A stretch of 64,000 nucleotides of DNA from Symbiodinium natans (Eukaryota; Sar; Dinophyceae; Suessiales; Symbiodiniaceae): positions 147,501 to 211,500 of the forward strand of contig CAJNDS010002487.1 of assembly GCA_905221605.1 (NCBI GenBank). The letters run 5' to 3'. The notes under the pieces were generated by a model that was not told the origin of the DNA, made no database searches, and saw only the letters and a program-made list of their open reading frames with translations. Both the position numbers and the translations under genes were made by a program. How positions within the stretch are numbered: position 1 is the stretch's first letter; each line of letters starts with the position of its first letter. This document shows, piece after piece, positions 24,018-34,573 of the stretch.

Positions 24018-24580
24018 ACCCGGAACCCTTGAACCTCAAGCCCGAAACTGTCCGTAAAACCGGTACTCCTGGGGCTCACGCTGCGCGGCATAGCGTGGCT
24101 ACGGACACGACCTGAAGAGCAAATCCCCCCCCCCCCCCCCCCCAACCCCCAAGACAAGGGAACCGAAACCCTAAATCCCTTAAGCCCCTAAGCCCCTAAA
24201 GACCCTAAACCCCCTGAACCCCCTAAACCCCTAAACCCCTAAAGCCCCTAAACCCCTAAAGGCCCTAAACCCCTAAAGCCCTGAACCCCGGACCCTAAAC
24301 CCTGGCCCTGTACTTCCAAGCAGCCCGGTACTATCCACCTGAAACTGATGCTAAACTCAACCCTAAACCCTAAACCCTAAACCCTAAACTCCTGCACCTC
24401 CATTGAGAGGTTCTCAATGGGGGTCTTATCCCATCTGTCGGGCACCCCCTCCAACCGCATCCCAGAGCCAAATGGCAAGGTTTAGGGTTTAGGGTTTAGG
24501 GTTTAGGGTTGAGGGTTGAGGGTTTAGGGTTTAGGGTTTAGGGTTTAGGGTCTGCAGAACTACTTAGTAGTTTACGATGT

Positions 24581-24665
24581 TCGGGGTACCTTATTGGTTT
24601 ATGATGAGGGGATCCTGCTATTTTGGGGGGTCGATTTTCGCGGTCCCTTATTATCGTAAAACCCA
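24581..24665. mobile_element. MITE-like family K copy
   Basis: CGGGGTACCTTATTGG ... GGATCCTGCTATTTTGGGGG ... TTATTATCGTAAAACCC. Confidence 0.7.
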
Positions 24666-25104
24666 CTTACAGCTCGACGATGTTCCCCAGAAGCCTCAAA
24701 GCCGGGGAATCTCTTCATCGCCCTATAAACCCTATAAACCTTATAACCTCTATAAAGCCTAGAAAACCTACTATGAACCCTAGAAACCTTCTAAACCCTA
24801 TAAACCCTACAAACCCTACAATGTCCTAGAAACCCTATACGCCCCACAAACCCTAGAAACCCTGAAGCCTGAAACCCTCAACTCTCAACCCCCCGCTCCC
24901 CCTCCCTCCTAAACCCTAAACCCTAAACCCTAAACCCTCAACCCCCTAAAACTGCCCCCCGGCCTCTCCGTGGAAAGCAGCGATGTGGAGCCTGGGAGCT
25001 TGAAGGGGGATTTCAGGGTTTAGGGTTTTAGGGTTTTAGGGTTTTAGGGTTTTAGGGTTTAGGGTTTAGGGTTTAGGGTTTAGGGTTTTGGGTGTAGGGT
25101 TTTG

Positions 25105-25190
25105 GGCCCTTATTGTAAGAGGGATCCTACTAGGTCCTACTACTTGGGGGTCTATTTGGGGGGGGGGTCCCCAATTATCGTAAGCCCCCG
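25105..25190. mobile_element. MITE-like family K copy
   Basis: GCCCTTATTGTAAGAGGGAT, CCTACTACTTGGGGGTC, then CCAATTATCGTAAGCCCCC. Confidence 0.7.
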
Positions 25191-26109
25191 ATTGAGGGCG
25201 TTTTTCCCTCCTTTTCCAGAGGCCTCCCGCCTTGATCGGGGTGCGGCTGATTAGGGTGCCGGGTTCCCTAAACCCTAAACCCTAAACCCTAAACCTTCAA
25301 CCCTAAACCCGAAACCCTAAACCCTGAACCCTAAACACTAAAACTCGGAACCCTGGTCCACGGTTGGAGCCCTTAAACCCTAAACCCTAAGAGTTTCAGG
25401 CTGAACGCCGTGCTGGTATAGAACTCTTCCTCTGAGACTCCTCATCTCAGAGATCTTCGGGCGTAGGGCTTCAGATTTCTTGGAAGGGTTTAGGGCTTCG
25501 TGGGTTTCGGGCTTAGGGGTTAGGCTTTCGGGTTCAGGGCTTCGGGGTCCGTAAGCCTGAAGGCCCCTAATCGGGCTTTCGGGGTTTTGGGGGCTGTAGG
25601 GTTGAGGGTTGGGAGTCCCTAAGAGGCATTAGAATGGGGGGTAACCAGGTTGGCCCTGGCAAAACCCTCTCAGAGATACGATATTCCTCTTGAACCCAAA
25701 CAGGTGGAAAAGATCTCAAATGTTCAAGAATCCCAAGGGCCTACCTAGGTAAACTTATACAAGTCCTCAAGTCCCCCCCCCCCCCCCCCACCAAAAACCA
25801 AAACTCTACACCAGCCCAAGCAAAGACTGGGGTTCTCATTCCACATGGGTACACATGCGAGGGGTTTCAACCTGAAGCCTTAGGAAGTTATCAGGGTTTA
25901 GGGTGTAGGGTGTAGGGTTTTGGGTTGAGGGTTGCGGCTGAGGGGTTTAAGGGTTTAGTAAGTCTAGGGTTTAGGGTTTCAGGGTGCTCGGGAATGGGAA
26001 GGCGGGGCCCTGCGATTTCTTCGCTGCACGGACAGCTTCGCTAAGCAAAGGTTCCGAACCTCTGGCGCCCTCGCTTGGGCTCGAGGCCGATTGGGTTCGT
26101 GGGTCCGGG

Positions 26110-26215
26110 GTCTCAGGGTTCAGGGTTCAGGGTTCAGGGTTCAGGGTTCAGGGTTCAGGGTTCAGGGTTCAGGGTTCAGGGTTCAGGGTTCAGGGTTCAG
26201 GGTTCAGGGTTCAGG
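26110..26215 (+). repeat. homogeneous GGGTTCA array
   Basis: About 15 units of GGGTTCA, a one-base variant of the telomeric heptamer, passing directly into standard TTTAGGG at about 26216. The Gly/Phe/Arg/Val ORF over it is an artefact. Confidence 0.95.
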
Positions 26216-26529
26216 GTTTAGGGTTTAGGGTTTAGGGTTTAGGGTTTAGGGTTTAGGGTTTAGGGTTTCACTGAGGCCTTTGTACGGGCCATGTAGGCCT
26301 TCTGGGGTTTTGCGGGGTGTTTCATCTGACTGGCAACCACTCGGATGCGTCCTGACGTTCGTTTCATAGAGGCATAATCAGCTGCTATGGCAACCTAAAC
26401 CCTAAACCCTAAACCCTAAACCCTAAACCCTAAACCCTCGGCCGGGTCAGGCTTCGTACATGGCCTGCTTGGTGTCGAAGGACTGGCCTCGGCGTGGGTT
26501 GGGCGCTGAGGTGGGCCTCTAAGGGACAT

Positions 26530-26598
26530 GGTCCCTTTCATAAGGGCTTAGGGTTTAGGGTTTAGGGTTTAGGGTTTAGTGGCCCTTAAAAGGGGACC
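26530..26598. repeat. hairpin with a telomeric array as loop
   Basis: GGTCCCTTTCATAAGGGC (26530-26547) is mirrored by GCCCTTAAAAGGGGACC (26582-26598). The loop is a TTTAGGG array. Confidence 0.75.
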
Positions 26599-28246
26599 CC
26601 CTTATGTACCCCATTTTTTTCCCCTCTTAAGGGCCCATGGAACTACCCTTGGCCGGAAGGCACCGACACCTATTCGCCCCTAAGCCGTGACTTTACATGT
26701 CGGCGGCAGAAATATCGGTCGTAGGCGCCCTGCAGTTTCGCCTACACCTCAGACCCCAGCAACTGTATCCATTCACCTACATCTATGGGTTTCGGGCCCC
26801 CGAAGCCCTATAAACCCCATAACCCTGAACCCTCCTAACATCTCCACCCCCCCTTCCTCAACCCCAGATTTAGGGTTTAGGGTTTAGGGGGTTTAGGGTT
26901 TAGGGTGTAGGGGTTTAGGGTTTAGGGTTTAGGGTTCAGGGTTTAGGGTTTAGGGTTTAGGGTTTAGGGTTTAGGGTTTAGGGTTTAGGGACCAACCCCC
27001 AAGCTAAGCCACGGAGGTTGTTGAAGGGGCTGGCTGTGGGCTCGATGTACGGGGCGACTTTTGCCTTGGTTGGGCAGCCGCGGATGCTCGGATGAACTCT
27101 TGCAAGAGCAGAGAACACCCTGAACCCTGAACCCTAAACCCTAAACCCTAAACCCCCCAAACACCCCAAACCCCTGAACCCGAACACCCCTAAGCCCGAA
27201 CAACTCCAACCATCACAAAACGAATGCCTGGAACCTGAACTTCGAACTCTTCGGCGAATCTACAACTTCAGACTTCCCGAAAGGCGCAAGGCTACCACAA
27301 ACCTCCAGATCTCTTGGGCCCAAAGGGCGGCCCCAAGGTCGTTTAGGGTTTAGGGTTTAGGGTTTAGGGTTTAGGGTGTAGGGTTTAGGGTTTAGGGTTT
27401 AGGGTTTAGGGTTTAGGGGAGGAGGATTTGTGCCAGAAACAAAGATCTACAGACGATGCATTAATCTATGTCCACATGCTGTATGGGACTCAACAGCATG
27501 ACCAACTTCCTCGGAGGACGATGCGCCATCAACACCGGCTATGTGTCTTCTTGCCGGGTCCCGACCATGAAAGTATGCGGTTTTTGGTATTTGGATTTAG
27601 GGTTTAGGATTTAGGGTTTAGGGTTTAGGCCTTGGGGTGAGGGGAGTGCAGCAGCAAAAGGTCGGGTTAGCCGCACTGGTCCAAAGCAACCGCCCGCCGC
27701 CCCTGGATGCCCTTTACTTGGAGATTCAGGGTTTAGGGTTTAGGGTTTGGGGACAACCTCAGTATTATAACTGTACTTGTAGGCCCCCTTAAGTCCTCTA
27801 AGTAGATTAACAATAGACTTATCATTGGGGTTCTTGGTACCCATGAGCCTCAGGGCCCCCCCCCCCCCCCCCCAATTTGCCAATGGCGATCGCGGCGCCG
27901 CCGCTGCATCGAGGGCTGCGACTTCGTTGCCCGTGAGCGCCAGAGAAATCGCCCGGATATTGTCCTCAAGGCAATGAAAGGAGGTAGGTGGCTGCAGATT
28001 CCCGGCTCAGGGCGCGCAGCTTGCGACTGCTTAGTGTTTAGTGTTTAGTGTTTCGTGTTTAGTGTTTAGTGTTTAGTGTTTAGTGTTTAGGGTTTAGGGC
28101 TTAGGGCTTAGGGTTTAGGGTTTAGAGCTTAGGGTTTAGGGTTTAGGGTTAGGGTTTAGGGTTTAGGGTTTAGGATTAGGGTTTAGGGCTTAGGGCTTAG
28201 GGCTTAGGGTTTAGGGTTTGGGTTGAGGTTTAGGGTTTAGGGTCTT

Positions 28247-28545
28247 CTAGGGTACGTCACGATAAGGAGGCCCGCAAGGGGTCTCGCGGGACTCTTCGCA
28301 GCCCAGGGAGACTGCGCTTGCAAGAATGAGGTTTCCTCCATACCGCCGAGATGCTTTTTGTAGGAAAGCCCACCATGTTGAAGTATGGTTTCTTGCTAGT
28401 GCCCCCAAAAAGACACCCCTCTTACATTCAGCAACAATGACCAGCATCCTACAACAAAAAGGGGCGGTTATGATGTCGCAGCTCATGGACCCAAAACATG
28501 AAGATTGTGCGAGAACGATCAAAACGGCTGAATGTAATTGATTAC
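28247..28545. other. spacer at the edge of the AKR island
   Basis: Overlapping ORFs of 71 (plus) and 91 (minus) codons. The plus one ends MTSILQQKGAVMMSQL... before TGA and has a protein-like composition, but no motif is recognised. From 28545 to about 28615 the DNA is TTAAT-rich, unlike the surroundings. Confidence 0.3.
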
Positions 28546-28702
28546 TTCTTAATTACTACTTAATTAGTACTTAATTCAAAATTTTATGAGTACTTAAATC
28601 GTAAATACTCATCCTAATTTCGGGGCCTGGCGAATTTAGATTACCTATGTAGGGGTGGCGACGGGAAGACATGGGCAACTGTTCGGGCTCCTGAAAAAAT
28701 AA

Positions 28703-28735
28703 GGGTTTAGGGTTTAGGGTTTAGGGTTTAGGATA
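28703..28735 (+). repeat. short TTTAGGG array
   Basis: About four units. It is the last array before a 2-kb stretch (28738-30710) free of telomeric repeats that contains the aldo/keto reductase exons. Confidence 0.9.
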
Positions 28736-28979
28736 CAGAAAACATGAAAGGCCTACCTAGGATTCTTGCTGCCCCAGCGACGAGAATGGGCGCCCCCAGC
28801 CTGAAGCCCTCATCAAGCCCACCCTCGAGCGAGAGCACCGAAGACTTTAACCCTTTGAACCGCAAGACCCTACCAGCATGGGCCATTATACCCCATAGCC
28901 CCTTGAACAGGCCCTTTCTAGGGTTGATTGTGGGGATTATAGGGCCTCATCGCCCATCCTGGTATCGGCCCTCTGTTCC

Positions 28980-29412
28980 CTGGCGCGTCCTCCGCTTGAC
29001 GGACATTGCGTACACCTGCGTGGCTTTCGCCGAGTTTAAGGTCTGGGGCATTGCGGGCGGAGCAGTGCTTTGAGCAGCCCCGCCAAGGAATGCTTTGCAT
29101 ATGCCACAGCCAGCAGCAGAGCCTCATACATCTGCAAGCATGAAAAGGCACAAGAACCACATGAACCTGTGAACATATCGGCACCTGCGGTACGGTCTCT
29201 TGGGACCCGGTTGAGGTCAAAAGTCGGGGTTCAGCCTTGTTTCTTAACAGACGAAGCTTGGGTGGCTCTTCTACCTTGGGCGCCGGTGCAGGCCCCCCTG
29301 CCCGGGTCGCCTCAGAAAACGGTCCCAAGCAGACGCCACAAGGACAGTGCAGACTTGGGTGGGCGCCTGGGATTGGTGTCGTGCCCTTGGCGATGCACCA
29401 GGCGATGGCCAC
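28980..29412 (-). CDS. aldo/keto reductase gene fragment, two exons with a GC-AG intron
   Basis: Two minus-strand exons encode adjacent pieces of the C-terminal NADP(H)-binding part of an aldo/keto reductase. Exon a (29412-29367) follows the acceptor CCACAG and reads AIAWCIAKGTTPIP. Exon b (29015-28980) follows ACGCAG and reads VRNVRQAED. In AKR proteins, including plant and algal plastid-type enzymes, these motifs are contiguous (W...G..PIPG...Q..E). Splicing CCAG|GCGCCC to CGCAG|GTGTAC restores the frame with a Gly between them and removes 351 nt. The donor is GC, common in dinoflagellates, and the first exon base is G. The rest is not found: upstream would lie beyond 29420, where an inverted-ended repeat stretch begins, and after exon b the sequence leaves the family. 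So it is a gene fragment, a pseudogene, or a gene with further introns. AKRs reduce aldehydes and ketones using NADPH. Confidence 0.6.
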
Positions 29413-29530
29413 CTGTGGACGTAGCGCATGGAGGCCAGGGGCTTCGGGCTTTGCTTTAGGCTGTTGCTGGAGCTTTCTCTAAACGCATTGTTTACATGTT
29501 GACTCAGGAAGGGCTTGTTTCATGGTGTAT

Positions 29531-30334
29531 CCTGATTAGTGTGCCCCCCCACCCCCCCGGAATTGTGAAAGAAAAATCCAAAAGAGAAAAACTATTCAGG
29601 GGGGTCTATTTGAGGAGGTCCCCCGGAGTTGTGGAAAACAAATCGGGCGATGCAAAATTTCGGCGAGGCTGTTGAATAGAGTTGTTGTCTAGAAATCGCT
29701 TCTGAAGTGAGCCTGAGAGACCAAAGATCTGAGCCTGAGCAAAGGTTTAAAGCTGAAACCTTGAGGCCTGAGGTTGTCGGAAATCTAAAGTCTCCAGGCC
29801 AGCCCCAAAGCTAAGAGTTCCTTATAAACTGCCTTTGTACCGAGGCGAGGCAATCAAATTTCAAAGGGGGTAGTCCAGCAGCTGCCCGAATGACGTATAA
29901 TATGTAAAACGTTTGGTCCCCCGGGTTTTTTGCGCGCTGGCTTGGTTGGCATTCATGGATCCCCTTTACACTCATATAGATTCATCCCTTTTAAATCATG
30001 TGGATCCATGTTACCATCATATGAATCCCTTCTAAAATTCATATAAACTCGTCCCTCTTAAAATCGATGGATCCCTTTTAATGTCATACAATCTCACCGC
30101 TTTTAAAATCATATGGACCCCTTTGAAATTCATACAAGCTCATCCCTTTGAAAATTATATGGATCCTTTTAATATCATATAAGCTCATCCCGTTTAAGAT
30201 CATATGGACCCCTTTGAAATTCATATAAACTCATCCCTTTTAACATCATATAAAGCCAGACCCCCCCCACCCCCCACACAACAGGGGGGAGGTCCATTTG
30301 TTGGCGGGGGGCGGGGGCGTCACACTAATCAGCA
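29531..30334. mobile_element. candidate element with inverted ends CTGATTAGTGTG
   Basis: CTGATTAGTGTG at 29531-29542 is mirrored by CACACTAATCAG at 30323-30334. Just inside both ends are G/C runs (CCCCCCCACCC and GGCGGGGGGCGGGGGCG). The interior holds a tandem repeat (29945-30255) and no transposase ORF. A 12-bp inverted end could be coincidence, but the paired G/C runs add weight. It lies next to the AKR fragment where upstream exons would be expected. Confidence 0.4.
29945..30255. repeat. degenerate tandem repeat, ~33/66-bp period
   Basis: Units alternate around ATGGACCCCTTTGAAATTCAT and AACTCATCCCTTTTAA; about nine half-units are visible and diverged from each other. AT-rich compared with the neighbours. 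Confidence 0.85.
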
Positions 30335-30716
30335 GACAACATTAAGTTGAGTTGAAACGGCACGAGCACGCGTCTACCCGCGCGACCGCCCACCATCCCA
30401 CAAAGGCACCTACACCCTTGCATACCTACGCATCAATGAATCGGTCTACGCACGCTCACATTGCGCACACCATGGGACCACCAACCCACGTGCGACCACA
30501 CGCACATCAAGCGCGAGGCAGATGGCATCTCCATGAAAGATTGAACGATGAAGTTGCAGGGGGGGCTTCCGAAGGCCTGGGAAAGCGTCGTGTCGGCGCC
30601 ATGCTGCTTCGCCACGTCCTCTCTTGATGCCCACAGCCCATATAGTGAGGCAGCGGGCGCTTCAGTTCAAGGAGGGGTTGAGGAGTCCCTATGGTTGGGG
30701 GCAGAGACATTAAACT

Positions 30717-32345
30717 CTAAACCCTAAACCCTAAACCCTACACCCTAAACCCTAGGTTTCAACCCACTCTATTTTGCGAAAGTCTGCTGTGAAGCCCATC
30801 CCGCACCCACATGCTGCCTGCACCCTGCAGTTTACCCAAAGGCTCCTGTGCAGTCCCTTGAAGGGGTGGTATCCTGGAGTCCCCTAGAACTAACCCCAAA
30901 AGGGGTAAAAGTCTACCCCATAGCAATCTGCTGAGCTCGGTGGACATGGGGAGGATCTGCGATGCGTGGGTTTGAGGGTTCACGCCAGCACCCGAGAAGC
31001 TATGCTATGCCTAGGGCCCCTAGCCCTAAACCCTAAACCCTAAACCCTAAACCGGCTCGAGATCCTTCATGGCATCCAACAGCAGCGACCAGTTGGGATC
31101 CTTCCTTCGCTGCTGGGTTCGGAGATTTCGGACTTCCTTCTGGGAATGCTGCTATTGGGGTTTAGGGTTTAGGGTTTAGGGTTTAGGGTTTAGGGTTTAG
31201 GGTTTAGGGTTTAGGGTTTAGGGTTTAGGGTTTAGGGTTTAGGGTTTAGGGTTTAGGGTTTAGGGTTTAGGGTTTAGGGTTTAGGGTTTAGGGTTTAGGG
31301 TTTAGGGTTTAGGGTTTAGGGTTTAGGGTTTAGGGTTTAGGGTCTAGGGTTTAGGGTTTAGGGGGAAACCCGAACCATAGTTTGATATGACTTTCCGGCC
31401 GGGCCGCATCTCAGATTCTGGTTTTTGGGAAGCGCATGATGGAAAAACGGAATCCGAGGCTTTTGCAGCGCACGAAACAAAAAGCAACCATAAACCCTAA
31501 GCCCCCAAACCCGCGCACCCGCGACCCCAAAATGCAGCACAGGTTCAGCAGCTTTGTGGCAATCTGACCCCTCGGGCCCTCGGGCAAGGAAGTCTCCGTC
31601 CACTTCCCTGTGAGCGCACCTCAGCGGCCGCGTCGCGCGCTCGTTGGGGGGTTCTTAGGGTTTATAGGGTTTGCGGGTTTTGCAGGGGCTCAGGTTTTTA
31701 GAAAGGGTTCAAGGGGCTCTGGGTTCATAAGGCTGAAGGTTCTGGGTTTACACCTAGGGAACTTGCCAGACTTGCTCAGGGCACTGGACTCTGTGAGAAG
31801 GTATCGGGATCTGGGGGCTCTTGAACGTAGCGGGTCGATGAAACGCCCTGAGGCAGTGCTTGACAGTAGAGAACACAATTATGCATGCATGTGCACACGC
31901 CTCCCCCCCCCACCCGCGCCCTGAAAGAAATAGTAAATCTTGTCAGCCCCTTAAGTTGGGATGTTCCCCCTTATACTAACAGTCCCGATTAGGGATTCTA
32001 ATACCCCCTCATGATAATCCCCATTAAGGACTGCTAGTACAAGCGGGAACATCCCAAACCCTAAACCCTAAACCCTGAACCCTAAACCCTGACACCTGAA
32101 CCCTAAACCCTGAACCCTGAACCCTGAACCCTAAACCCTAAACCCTAAACCCTGAACCCTGAACCCTAAACCCCTCGAGTCCAACGGCTTGGGGCTCCCT
32201 ACCGAGTCCCAGGGGGCTGTAGGCCAAAATCTTGACGCCGAGCTCATCGCAGGTGGCCTTCATGCCGTTCCTCGGCTTTGGGCTTCGGGTTTCGGGCTTC
32301 GGGTTTCGGGTTTCGGGTTTAGGGTGGTTTAGGGTTTAGGGTTCA
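30717..32345. repeat. ITR cluster 10, including a ~205-bp array
   Basis: Arrays at 30717-30757 (C), 31024-31054 (C), 31157-31363 (G, about 29 nearly uninterrupted units), 32066-32174 (C, with GAACCCT units) and 32280-32344 (GGGTTTC and GGGCTTC variants). The spacer 31370-31930 has ORFs of about 100 codons without recognisable content. Confidence 0.92.
31956..32057. mobile_element. MITE-like family A, reference copy
   Basis: A 102-bp palindromic element with ends TTGGGATGTTCCCC...GGGAACATCCCAA and inner arms ACTAACAGTCC/GGACTGCTAGT. No coding capacity. Copies also at 9809-9898, 23890-24017, 49094-49190, 60344-60410 and 62924-63031. Confidence 0.88.
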
Positions 32346-32692
32346 GCATCTTAAGTTCGAGCACTTTATAGGCCAGCAGCGTGCGTAGGCAACGGAAAGA
32401 ACCCTGCCCGCCCAAAGACTTCCATAACATTACGAAAATAGAAAGTTTATTCATTTCTTTTCGGATGCACCAAGAGGCCAAGCAATCACACAGACCCCTG
32501 AGTCAGTCCTGTGCCCTGCTGGCTTCGTGGCTCTGCTGAGCTGCAGAGCCTGCCAACCGCACTGAACAATGGGGGGGTCAAAGGCGTCAGAGGGCCAAAA
32601 CGGATCAAATTGCCACCAAACTAAACTGCCAGGTTCCCCGTGACGGCTGTCCTTTCTCATCTCGGCCTGTATGCTTGCAATGGCTATGCCTC

Positions 32693-32834
32693 TCAGCGGC
32701 GCAAGCGCGCACGCATACGTGGACGCGGGGGTTCAAAACTAAGCTCTGGGCCCACCAAATGTGGACGGGCCGCTAAAGTTTCTTCGGCCCGGTCCGCCAT
32801 CTCGGTCACCTCTTGCTTGAAGAATCGCTTTGGA
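32693..32834 (-). CDS. possible 3'-terminal exon of an unknown gene
   Basis: Reads KRFFKQEVTEMADRAEETL and ends in an Arg-rich tail (PRPRMRARLRR) before TGA at 32695-32693. The acceptor could be GAGGCAG (exon from 32834) or the AAGAG a few codons on, after which the next base is G. The composition is protein-like and differs from the surrounding repeats. Not recognised; it may belong with the candidate exons at 33860-34305. Confidence 0.32.
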
Positions 32835-33859
32835 CTGCCTCAGTCAACAACACTTCCCACTACTGAGTTTGGGGCTCGGGCGGAAGCTTGCTTGCCTGCC
32901 GACTTCTGAGGTTGCGGGCGTAAGGGCCGGGACTGAGGTCGCAAAGAACATCGGTCAGAGGGGCTAACTTTGAAAATGGGGATGACTGGGACGGCGGCAG
33001 GGTGAAAGCGCGGCTTCTGGCTCCCGGAACTAAGCTGCTTCAGGGCACGGTTTTAAGGTTTCAGCTACATGCTGTTTTCTTGTTTTTTTGTTGGGGGGGG
33101 GGGGGGGGGGGGGCGATGGATTTGGTTGCTTATTGATGATGGTTTGTTAGGTGTTGTTCGTGGCTGGTTACCAGCCACGCAGCCACATGGGCCTGCTTGC
33201 CGCTTGCCGAGCCCAAACGCTCACTGCCACTCTAAGCCCGAATCCCGTTACTCTTAGTATCCCCGTTGCTTCTTTGCCTCTAGGTTACATCCTGGGCTGA
33301 ACTAAATAGGGTCGGTGTAGGAGTCCTGATTCCAGCGTCGCGTCTGTTTGGCGACCCCGGGCCCCAAAGGCAACCCCCCAATCTCCAGCTGAGATCGGGG
33401 GGGTTGCTTTTGGGCCATGTTCCCGCCCTCCTGAGCCCAAAAGCATAGAAGCAACCTGCAGAAGATCTCAACCAAACACTGTCGCAGCACACGCATCCTT
33501 TAGATCATCCGTTTTGCTTCTTTTTTTCAACATCCTATATGGAGCAGGCGGTTGTTACCGTGCTGTCAGGCGCACGCTGCGCCAGCCGGCCGAAAAGGGC
33601 AAGGCTTTTTCACGTCGGTTTGTGCCTCGCGGAGGGATGAGTCATAGATGCCCGATCGGAAATTCCAAGGACGGCGCGAGAACTGGACGCACTCTCTTTG
33701 GAAGGACGGTGGTTCGCATTCTCCTCGTGAAGCTTATCATCGCGCGGCTGCTGTGTACTTTGAGCATCAGACAAAGCGGAAGCCCTGAACAACTTCTTCC
33801 CCTATATATCGGGCCAACAGATGTTGACCCCAACCGACGTTCGTCATCGGCGGAGGCAA

Positions 33860-34305
33860 GGAGAACACGTGACAGCATACGATTGCCTCCATCCTTGTGA
33901 GAACACTTTTCTGCCTCATCAGGTTCGACGTGCCAAAATCTGGCCAAACAGCTTGCGAAACTGAACTCCTCAGGATGCGGCCCACCACTTCGAAGGTTTG
34001 GTTGATTTCGAGGCGCGGGGCATTCATATTGTCGAAGGTGACGAACGGGCCGAAGTTCGCATCGGAGGACGGCATGCGGCTGGGGTCCGGGCAGTGGCTG
34101 GCCCCCTTGCCCCCTTGAAGCCACCTGGCGAAAGCTGACATGAGGCCAGCCGGCAGCCGGAGCCTTCCTCCGGGCGGCCTCCTCGGGGGGAGCGCCCCCT
34201 GATGGCTGCGGCCACGTCAGGCAGCCACACCGACTGGCTAAAGCACGGGTGGCGCTGCATTTGCTGTTCGACGCCATCGCAAGCCGAGTCCATGAACTTC
34301 ACCAT
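33860..34305 (-). CDS. possible 5' exons of an unknown minus-strand gene
   Basis: Two protein-like stretches in different frames. From ATG at 34305, about 38 codons read MVKFMDSACDGVEQQMQRHP and continue to SVWLPDVAAAIRG (to about 34192). A second stretch, from about 34135 to 33900, includes DANFGPFVTFDNM and LEINQTFEVVGRIL. The frame change and the GC-rich piece between them would suit an intron, but no clean donor was seen. The island contains no telomeric arrays. Function not recognised. Confidence 0.3.
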
Positions 34306-34320
34306 GACACGTGCAACTAT

Positions 34321-34573
34321 GCCTGAACAATGGGGGGGAACAGTGGCGGGTCAAAGGGTCAGAGGGGCCAAAATTGATCAAATTGCCAAATTCGTGCTGA
34401 ACAATGAGGGGTCACAGGGGTCAGAGGGGCCAAAATGGATCAAATTGCCAAATTCGTCCTGGGCAAATGGATCAAATTGCCTGATTCGTGCTGAACAATG
34501 GAGGGGCCAACGTGGATCAAATTGCCTAATTCGTGCTGAACAATGGGGGGTGAAATTGATCAAATTGCCGATG
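34321..34573 (+). repeat. tandem repeat, unit ~45-95 bp, CTGAACAATGGGGGG...GATCAAATTGCC
   Basis: CTGAACAATG starts occur at about 34323, 34397, 34491 and 34535, each followed by GGGG, an AGAGGGGCCAA block in most, then GATCAAATTGCC. A single dispersed copy lies at 32561-32620. The ORF of 127 codons here is built from the repeat. Confidence 0.9.

Larger units (their letters stand above)
22745..28245. repeat. ITR cluster 9
   Basis: Main arrays: 22749-22836 (C), 23625-23800 (G, about 25 units), 24163-24305 (CCCCTAAA variants), 24360-24391 (C), 24478-24552 (G), 24725-24870 (ATAAACCCT variants), 25015-25103 (G), 25264-25395 (C), 25890-25985 (G), 26110-26272 (GGGTTCA then TTTAGGG), 26396-26437 (C), 26548-26579 (G, in a hairpin), 26868-26992 (G), 27117-27165 (C), 27340-27420 (G), 27596-27630 (G) and 28028-28243 (TTTAGTG then TTTAGGG and TTAGGGC variants). 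The spacer 25400-25890 has a C run at about 25765-25788 and nothing coding. Spacers 27165-27340 and 27420-27595 show nothing. Confidence 0.88.

Noticed and set aside
33642-34277. Minus-strand ORF of 211 codons
   Set aside because: Arg/Pro/Ser-rich; the other two minus frames look more protein-like over the same bases, so this one is probably a shadow.
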